Assembly: GCA_964584755.1 (NCBI GenBank)
Contig: CAZPAV010000071.1
Coordinates: 1 to 9,494, forward strand
Origin: CAZPAV01 sp964584755
Lineage (GTDB): Bacteria; Actinomycetota; Acidimicrobiia; Spongiisociales; UBA5794
Direction: 5' to 3'
DNA: 9,494 nucleotides
Shown here: in pieces, positions 5,727 to 9,494 of the stretch
Layout: every line of letters starts with the position of its first letter
Position numbering within the stretch: position 1 is the stretch's first letter
Notes under the pieces: model-generated
Database searches by the model: none
Told to the model about the DNA's origin: nothing
The model's input: only the letters and a program-made list of their open reading frames with translations
Program-made: the position numbers and the translations under genes

Positions 5727-6388
5727 TGGAGCGGAGCGCCTTCCTCGCTCGCGTCGAACGACGGCTGGCCCGAGGGTTCCCTCCCGACCTCGCCCACCCC
5801 CTGCCCCGCTCCGTCGGCGTTCCCGAGATCCGCTACCGGGACGACCCCGCCGACCTCGTCACCACCTTCCTCGCGGCGGCGACCCGCCAGGGCGCGGTGG
5901 CGCGGCGGGTGACGACCCGCCGCGAGCTCGAGACGGCCCTCGACGCCGCCCTCGACGGCGTCGAGACGGTCGCGCTGTCGCGCGACCCGGAGCCGGCGCT
6001 CGCCCGCGACCATCTCGCCCGCTCCGGCCGGGTCGTCCTCGAGGACGCCGTCGGCGCCGCGCTCGCCGAGGTGGACGCCGGCGTCACCGGCGCGGCAGGC
6101 GGCATCGCCCGCACCGGGACCGTCGTCGTCGACGCCTCCCGGGCGGGGAGCCGCACCGTCTCACTCCTCCCGCCGACACACGTCGCGCTCCTCTCGGCGC
6201 GCCGCATCGTGGCGGACCCGTCGGCCTGGTGGCGCCACATGGAGGACCACCACCCCGACGGGCCTCCGTCCCAGCTCGTCTTCATCACCGGACCGAGCAA
6301 GTCGGCCGACATCGAGCTCACCCTCACCGTCGGCGTCCACGGCCCCGGCGCCCTCGTCGTCCTCGTCCTCGACGGCGACCTGGCCTGA
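5726..6388 (+). CDS. lutC: LutC, LUD-domain subunit of L-lactate utilisation complex
   Basis: A 220-aa LUD-domain (LutC/YkgG family, DUF162) protein of typical length. Diagnostic segments are the central AGGIARTGTVVVD block, SLLPPTHVALL (146-156), and the C-terminal signature FITGPSKSADIE followed by LTLTVGVHGPG (about 186-208). It belongs to the cytoplasmic lactate-oxidising complex with LutA and LutB; its individual biochemical role is less well defined than theirs. The ATG shares one base with the lutB stop (TGATG) and GGGGAGAGG lies just upstream, fixing this start. The stop is embedded in a 12-bp palindrome that also contains the stop of the convergent LCP gene, leaving only 6 bases between the two genes. 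Confidence 0.93.
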   Translation: MERSAFLARVERRLARGFPPDLAHPLPRSVGVPEIRYRDDPADLVTTFLAAATRQGAVARRVTTRRELETALDAALDGVETVALSRDPEPALARDHLARSGRVVLEDAVGAALAEVDAGVTGAAGGIARTGTVVVDASRAGSRTVSLLPPTHVALLSARRIVADPSAWWRHMEDHHPDGPPSQLVFITGPSKSADIELTLTVGVHGPGALVVLVLDGDLA

Positions 6389-6397
6389 GGGCCCTCA
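6386..6397. repeat. Perfect palindrome joining two convergent stop codons
   Basis: TGAGGGCCCTCA is a perfect 12-bp palindrome whose ends are the TGA of lutC on the plus strand and the TGA of the LCP gene on the minus strand. With no loop it cannot form a normal terminator hairpin, so no separate terminator is evident for either gene here. Confidence 0.8.
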
Positions 6398-8119
6398 CGC
6401 CTCGCACTCGCTCTCGGCGGCGCTCCGATCGGCCTGCCGCTCCCCGGCGAGGACGCGACGGACCTTGCTCCGGATCCGCCCCACGTCGGGGACGGGGTGG
6501 TTCTTCGCGTCGCGGGTGGGGGCGTAGTACGGGGGCACGAGGCCGACGGTGACGATGTCCCCGAGGTCGAGGGACGCCGCGGCCTCGATGAGGTCGGGGA
6601 GGAAGCCGAGCGGGATGTCGGTGACGACGGACGACTCGATGGCGTCGGCGATGGCGGGGAAGGAGCGGAGGAGGGTGAACGGGTCGACCTCGGCCGCCAG
6701 CGCCCGCAGCAGGCAGCGCTGCCGCTGCATGCGGACGTAGTCCGAGGAGTGCTTGCGCGCCCTGGCGTACGCCAGGGCCTCGGTCCCGGAGAGGTGGTGC
6801 CGTCCGGGTTGCACGTCGACGGTGGCCCACGGAGCGCCCTCGACCGGCGGCGAGACCTCGGCGTGGAGGGGCTGGGTCACCTCCACGTCCACGCCGCCGA
6901 CCGCGTCGACGAGCGCCACGAACCCCGCCATGTCGACGAGGGCGTAGTAGTCGATGTGGAGCCCGAGCAGCTTCTGGAGCGTCTGGCGCAGCGCCTCCAT
7001 GCCCGGATCGACCGCGTTGGGGAAGGTCCGTCGGAGCTTGCGGGCGTAGGGGTACAGGGCGTTGAGCTGGTCGGGGAAGCAGCGACACGACACGAACGGC
7101 GGCGTCGTGGTCGTCGTCGTGGTCGTGGACTCCCCCGGGACGGTCGTCGTCGATCCCCCCGGGAGCGTCGTCGTCGTCTCGGGAGGGGTCGTGGTCGTCG
7201 TCGACGAGGGCGGCGGCGCCAACCGTTGCTCCAGGCCGACGAAGGCCTCGTCGAAGCGGCGTGGGAGCGGCACCTGGGCGAGGTTCCGGGGAATGCCGAA
7301 GAGCGCCGCCTTCCCCGTCGTCGTGTCGAGGGTGGCGACGATCATCGTGTCGGTGCGCAGCCCGCTCCGCCCCGGTCCGGCGTCGCCGCCGGCGAGGAGC
7401 ACGGTGATGCGGTCCACGCCGACGCGCTCCTCGAAGGGCACGAACGGCGGGGGTGCGTACCCGGCGACGATCTCGGGATAGATGCCGACGGCGTCCGGAT
7501 CGCCCACGCCGTCGCGGAAGAGGAGGTTGCGCTGGGGGGGAGCCGGCGGCGCCGTCGCGAGGTCCGGGCCGGGTCCGGAGGAGTCCGGCTCGGAGGTCGC
7601 CGGGCTCGAGCCCGGCACCGTCACCGGCGGCGGGAGCGCGTCCCCGGAGGCGGGGGCGGCGGGGGCGGCCACGAACACCGCGTCGAGGAGCCGGATCGTC
7701 CGCAGGCCGTAGGCGGTCATGACGACGTGCGGGAGGATCACCCCGACGACGACGAGCAGGACGAGGACCCGGGCGAGCCCGTCGGCCGGCCCGCGCCGTC
7801 GACCCTCCAGCCACGCCGCGTCGAGCACGGCGAAGAGACGCCAGGCGAGCACGACGAGCCCCGCGGCGACGAAGACGGCCAGCCACCGGGGCTGGACGAG
7901 GAGACCGAGGAGCCGAACCCTCCCCATGGAGAGGACGTACGCGGCGACGACGCCGAGGAGGAGGACGGGGGAGAACACGAGGAGCCCCCGTCGCCGCCGG
8001 CCCGCGAACCACTGCCCGGCACCGGGGAGGAGCGCGGAGAGGAAGGCGGCGAGCGCAGGGGTCCGCGACCGGCCCGACGGCCCGTCCCTTCGCTCGTCGC
8101 TCGTGGCCCTGGCGCGCAC
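6395..8119 (-). CDS. LytR-CpsA-Psr (LCP) family cell-wall glycopolymer ligase with Thr-rich insert
   Basis: A 574-aa LCP protein. These enzymes transfer lipid-linked anionic glycopolymers onto peptidoglycan on the outer face of the membrane. The N-terminus has a LSALLPGAGQWFAGRRRRG motif, like small TM2/DUF5683-type segments, then helices near 45-64, 77-97 and 117-138. A Pro/Ser-rich linker (about 150-195) follows. The LCP core begins near 235: ITVLLAGGD, RTDTMIVATLD (255-265), GIPRNL (275-280), LGLHIDYYALVDMAGF, VDAVGGVDVEV, LSGTEALAYARARKHSSDYVRMQRQR (443-468, key Arg/Asp residues), and a C-terminal tail. Residues 301-343 are a Thr/Pro/Gly low-complexity insertion inside the core, followed by a Cys-x-Cys pair (345, 347). 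The start is a GTG at 8119 with GGGGGGAC just upstream. It is divergent from the pirin gene. Its exact polymer substrate cannot be read from the sequence. Confidence 0.9.
   Translation of the reverse strand: MRARATSDERRDGPSGRSRTPALAAFLSALLPGAGQWFAGRRRRGLLVFSPVLLLGVVAAYVLSMGRVRLLGLLVQPRWLAVFVAAGLVVLAWRLFAVLDAAWLEGRRRGPADGLARVLVLLVVVGVILPHVVMTAYGLRTIRLLDAVFVAAPAAPASGDALPPPVTVPGSSPATSEPDSSGPGPDLATAPPAPPQRNLLFRDGVGDPDAVGIYPEIVAGYAPPPFVPFEERVGVDRITVLLAGGDAGPGRSGLRTDTMIVATLDTTTGKAALFGIPRNLAQVPLPRRFDEAFVGLEQRLAPPPSSTTTTTPPETTTTLPGGSTTTVPGESTTTTTTTTPPFVSCRCFPDQLNALYPYARKLRRTFPNAVDPGMEALRQTLQKLLGLHIDYYALVDMAGFVALVDAVGGVDVEVTQPLHAEVSPPVEGAPWATVDVQPGRHHLSGTEALAYARARKHSSDYVRMQRQRCLLRALAAEVDPFTLLRSFPAIADAIESSVVTDIPLGFLPDLIEAAASLDLGDIVTVGLVPPYYAPTRDAKNHPVPDVGRIRSKVRRVLAGERQADRSAAESECEA
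7090..7219 (-). repeat. Low-complexity Thr-rich coding repeat in LCP gene
   Basis: This stretch encodes LCP residues 301-343, built from runs of four to eight Thr separated by Pro/Gly-rich units such as PPET, LPGGS and VPGES. On the plus strand it shows as repeated GTCGTCGTGGTC-type tracts. It is in frame with no disruption. A repetitive tract like this may vary in length between strains by slippage in multiples of three. The segment could be a surface-exposed, possibly glycosylated, flexible loop; that is inference. Confidence 0.8.
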
Positions 8120-8143
8120 CGTCCCCCCGGATCGCTGCCCCGC

Positions 8144-8173
8144 AACCTACGACGCTTCCCGGGAAAGCGGCAA
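8144..8173 (-). promoter_or_regulatory. Candidate promoter of the LCP gene
   Basis: On the minus strand TTGCCG (8173-8168) is followed after 18 bases by TAGGTT (8149-8144), a plausible -35/-10 pair, giving a leader of about 18 bases that contains the GGGGGGAC ribosome site before GTG 8119. The spacer holds the perfect 10-bp palindrome TTCCCGGGAA (8156-8165), a possible operator placed where a bound protein would block polymerase. Confidence 0.45.
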
Positions 8174-8221
8174 CCCGCCCGCACCCGAGAGACCACCGGC
8201 GCCGTCACCGCCCGCACCAGG

Positions 8222-8227
8222 TACGAT
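8222..8227 (+). promoter_or_regulatory. Candidate -10 of the pirin gene
   Basis: TACGAT fits the TAnnnT pattern. The base 7 positions after it is G8234, the first base of a GTG codon immediately following the ATG at 8231. This matches the spacing seen before lutA (hexamer, 6 bases, start codon) and suggests a leaderless mRNA that may begin at GTG 8234. There is no Shine-Dalgarno before either codon. Confidence 0.45.
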
Positions 8228-8241
8228 TGCATGGTGCAATC
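8225..8241. promoter_or_regulatory. Putative operator: perfect dyad over pirin -10 and start codon
   Basis: GATTGCA (8225-8231) and TGCAATC (8235-8241) are perfect inverted repeats around 3 bases. They overlap the end of the -10 hexamer and the ATG/GTG start of the pirin gene. An A/T-rich dyad of this kind stands out in a very GC-rich background and sits where a repressor would block initiation. No regulator gene is adjacent, and the binding protein is unknown. Confidence 0.55.
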
Positions 8242-9115
8242 ATCCCCCCACCGCCCCCCGGTGGCGGTCCTCCCCGCGGTGCGCACCCTCGAGGGAGCCG
8301 GCTTCGCCGTACGACGCCCCTTCCCCACCGCGCCCGTCGACCACGTGGGACCGTTCCTGCTCCTCGACGAGATGGGACCCTCCGAGAACGGCCCCGGCGA
8401 GGCGAAGGGGGCCCCCGATCATCCTCACCGCGGCTTCGAGACGGTCACCTACGTCCTCGACGGAGAGATCGCCCACGCCGACTCGGTGGGGAACCGCGGC
8501 CTCATCCGTCCCGGGGACGTGCAGTGGATGACCGCCGGCGCGGGGATCGTGCACTCGGAGCTCCCGTCGCAGCGGATCATGCGCGACGGGGGACGCGTCC
8601 ACGGGTTCCAGCTCTGGGTGAACCTCCCCCGGCGGGCGAAGTGGCACCGCCCTCGCTACCAGGACCTCACCGCGACCGCGCTCCCCGTCGTCGAGCTCGA
8701 CGGCGGTCGCGCCGTCGTCGTCTCGGGCGAGGCGTACGCCACCCGGGGACCGGCGGCGACCTTCCTCCCCGTCACCTACCTGCACCTCTCCCTCGAACCG
8801 GAGGCCGCGACGGAGCTCGCGCTCGATCCCGGCCACCTCGCCTTCCTCTACGTCTTCGCCGGCGCCGGCACGACGGGGCCGGCCGGCACCGCGGTCGCCG
8901 CCGGGGAGATGGCCGTCTTCGATCTCGGCCCGGGGGTGCTCGGCGTACGCGCCGCGACGTCCGGTCTCGAGGCGATGGTCGGCGCCGCGGCGCCGCTCCA
9001 CGAGCCGGTGGCGCGGTACGGTCCGTTCGTCATGAACACCCGCGGCGAGCTCCTCGAGGCGTTCGAGGACTACCGGGCCGGCCGGCTCGGCCGCATCGAG
9101 CCGGAACGGACCTGA
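8231..9115 (+). CDS. Pirin-family bicupin
   Basis: A 294-aa protein (293 if it begins at GTG 8234) of the pirin family, within the usual 230-310 aa range. The N-terminal cupin carries all four metal ligands of the family: His64 and His66 in DHPHRGFETVTYVL and His108 and Glu110 in GAGIVHSE. GDVQWMTAGAG and GFQLWVNLP are further signatures. The C-terminal cupin (about 175-285) includes HLAFLYVFAGAG and the typical PFVMNTREEL-like ending (here GPFVMNTRGELLEAFEDY). Pirins bind Fe(II); some have quercetin 2,3-dioxygenase activity and some act as regulators or redox sensors, so the substrate here is open. It is divergent from the LCP gene across about 110 bp and appears to be a single-gene unit whose start lies inside an inverted repeat, pointing to repressor control. 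It converges with the amidotransferase gene 13 bases downstream. Confidence 0.93.
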   Translation: MVQSSPHRPPVAVLPAVRTLEGAGFAVRRPFPTAPVDHVGPFLLLDEMGPSENGPGEAKGAPDHPHRGFETVTYVLDGEIAHADSVGNRGLIRPGDVQWMTAGAGIVHSELPSQRIMRDGGRVHGFQLWVNLPRRAKWHRPRYQDLTATALPVVELDGGRAVVVSGEAYATRGPAATFLPVTYLHLSLEPEAATELALDPGHLAFLYVFAGAGTTGPAGTAVAAGEMAVFDLGPGVLGVRAATSGLEAMVGAAAPLHEPVARYGPFVMNTRGELLEAFEDYRAGRLGRIEPERT

Positions 9116-9128
9116 GTCCCGGCTCCCC

Positions 9129-9494
9129 TCACGCCGCCCCGGCGACGAAGCGGAGGATCCACCGTGCCACCACGCCGGCGTCGGTCGGTCCCGCGAGGGT
9201 CCGCAGCGCGGCGTCGACGGTCTCGGCGCCGATACGGTCCCGGCGCGACTCGAGGAGGGCCGCGGCGTACGCCGGGGTGAACTCGGGGTGTCCCTGGAAG
9301 CCGAGGAGCCGCTCCCCGATGCGGAGGATCGACACCGGGCAGTGGTCGTTGCCGCCCAGCACGACCGCGCCCGGGGGGAGCGTCTCGACCTGGTCCCGGT
9401 GGCTCACGATGAGCCGGACCTCGTCGGCGGGTGGCTCCATCCATCCCTCGCGGACCTCCACCGCCGCCGGCCGCACCCCCCCCCCCCAGCCCCC
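9129..9494 (-). CDS. Class I glutamine amidotransferase-like protein, C-terminal part (runs off right edge)
   Basis: The minus strand is open from base 9494 to the TGA at 9131-9129, giving about 121 residues of the C-terminal part of a class I glutamine amidotransferase. The family signatures SHRDQVETLPPGA and LGFQGHPEF are present; the His and Glu of GHPEF are two of the three catalytic residues (Cys-His-Glu). The nucleophilic Cys lies in the missing N-terminal part. The downstream segment with LLESRRDRIG and ARWILRF resembles stand-alone amidotransferases of the GMP-synthase-like type rather than carbamoyl-phosphate synthase. The reading frame crosses a run of 12 C at 9476-9487. The residues encoded beyond it (a Trp-Gly-rich stretch before VRPAAVEV) still look plausible, but the frame there depends on the exact run length. 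An internal GTG at 9476 is unlikely to be a real start because the domain is incomplete from it. Confidence 0.85.
   Translation of the reverse strand, partial: GGWGGGVRPAAVEVREGWMEPPADEVRLIVSHRDQVETLPPGAVVLGGNDHCPVSILRIGERLLGFQGHPEFTPAYAAALLESRRDRIGAETVDAALRTLAGPTDAGVVARWILRFVAGAA
9476..9487. repeat. 12-base C homopolymer
   Basis: A run of 12 C lies 7 bases from the right end of the window inside the amidotransferase reading frame. Such runs are error-prone in sequencing and assembly and can also be sites of slippage. Its position so close to the end suggests it could mark an assembly break. Confidence 0.75.

Noticed and set aside
6386..6397. TGAGGGCCCTCA as an intrinsic terminator
   Set aside because: A 12-bp palindrome without loop or T-tract; formed mainly by the two stop codons and GGGCCC.
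7085..7215. GTCGTC-type repeats as a CRISPR or regulatory repeat array
   Set aside because: The repeats are explained by in-frame Thr-rich coding sequence in the LCP gene and have no repeat-spacer structure.
6497..8230. Plus-strand open frame continuous with the pirin gene
   Set aside because: Antisense to the LCP gene and rich in Arg/Gly/Asp; pirin homology begins only after 8231.
9116..9131. Terminator between pirin and the amidotransferase gene
   Set aside because: The 13-base gap holds only a weak inverted similarity (TGAG ... CTCA) from the two stops; no stable stem is visible.

Overview
This window is very GC-rich and densely coded. It looks like a high-GC actinobacterium. An Acidimicrobiia-like lineage is my guess, from the Thr-rich insert in the LCP protein, the frequent GTG starts and several genes with no Shine-Dalgarno but a TAnnnT hexamer at leaderless spacing. 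This is inference, not a phylogenetic result. I see no tRNA, rRNA, CRISPR array, transposase or integrase, so it reads as ordinary chromosome.

Layout, left to right. (1) 1-607, minus: the N-terminal part of a polytopic membrane protein that runs off the left edge. (2) 608-778: a divergent intergenic region with a possible leaderless promoter and a dyad. (3) 779-2375, plus: two tandem genes of an unrecognised, mutually paralogous integral membrane family (318 and 208 aa), both with strong ribosome binding sites. (4) 2389-2420: a strong hairpin between converging operons. (5) 3550-2428, minus: a fluoride-export operon with two adjacent FluC/CrcB subunits and a DUF190 (PII-like) protein. (6) 3628-6388, plus: lutABC, the iron-sulfur L-lactate oxidation complex, with overlapping stops and starts. 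It is divergent from the fluoride operon across a 77-bp gap. (7) 8119-6395, minus: a LytR-CpsA-Psr (LCP) cell-wall ligase with a Thr-rich insertion inside its catalytic domain. (8) 8231-9115, plus: a pirin-family metal-binding bicupin, whose promoter and start codon lie in a perfect dyad. (9) 9494-9129, minus: the C-terminal part of a class I glutamine amidotransferase, cut by the right edge next to a 12-base C run.

How the genes work together: FluC pair plus DUF190 should remove fluoride from the cytoplasm. LutA, LutB and LutC should together oxidise L-lactate to pyruvate. The LCP protein acts outside the membrane, attaching glycopolymers to peptidoglycan. The tandem membrane pair is the least explained part of the window and the best candidate for something undescribed: two proteins share a four-helix core and a highly conserved cytoplasmic loop, consistent with a hetero-oligomer.
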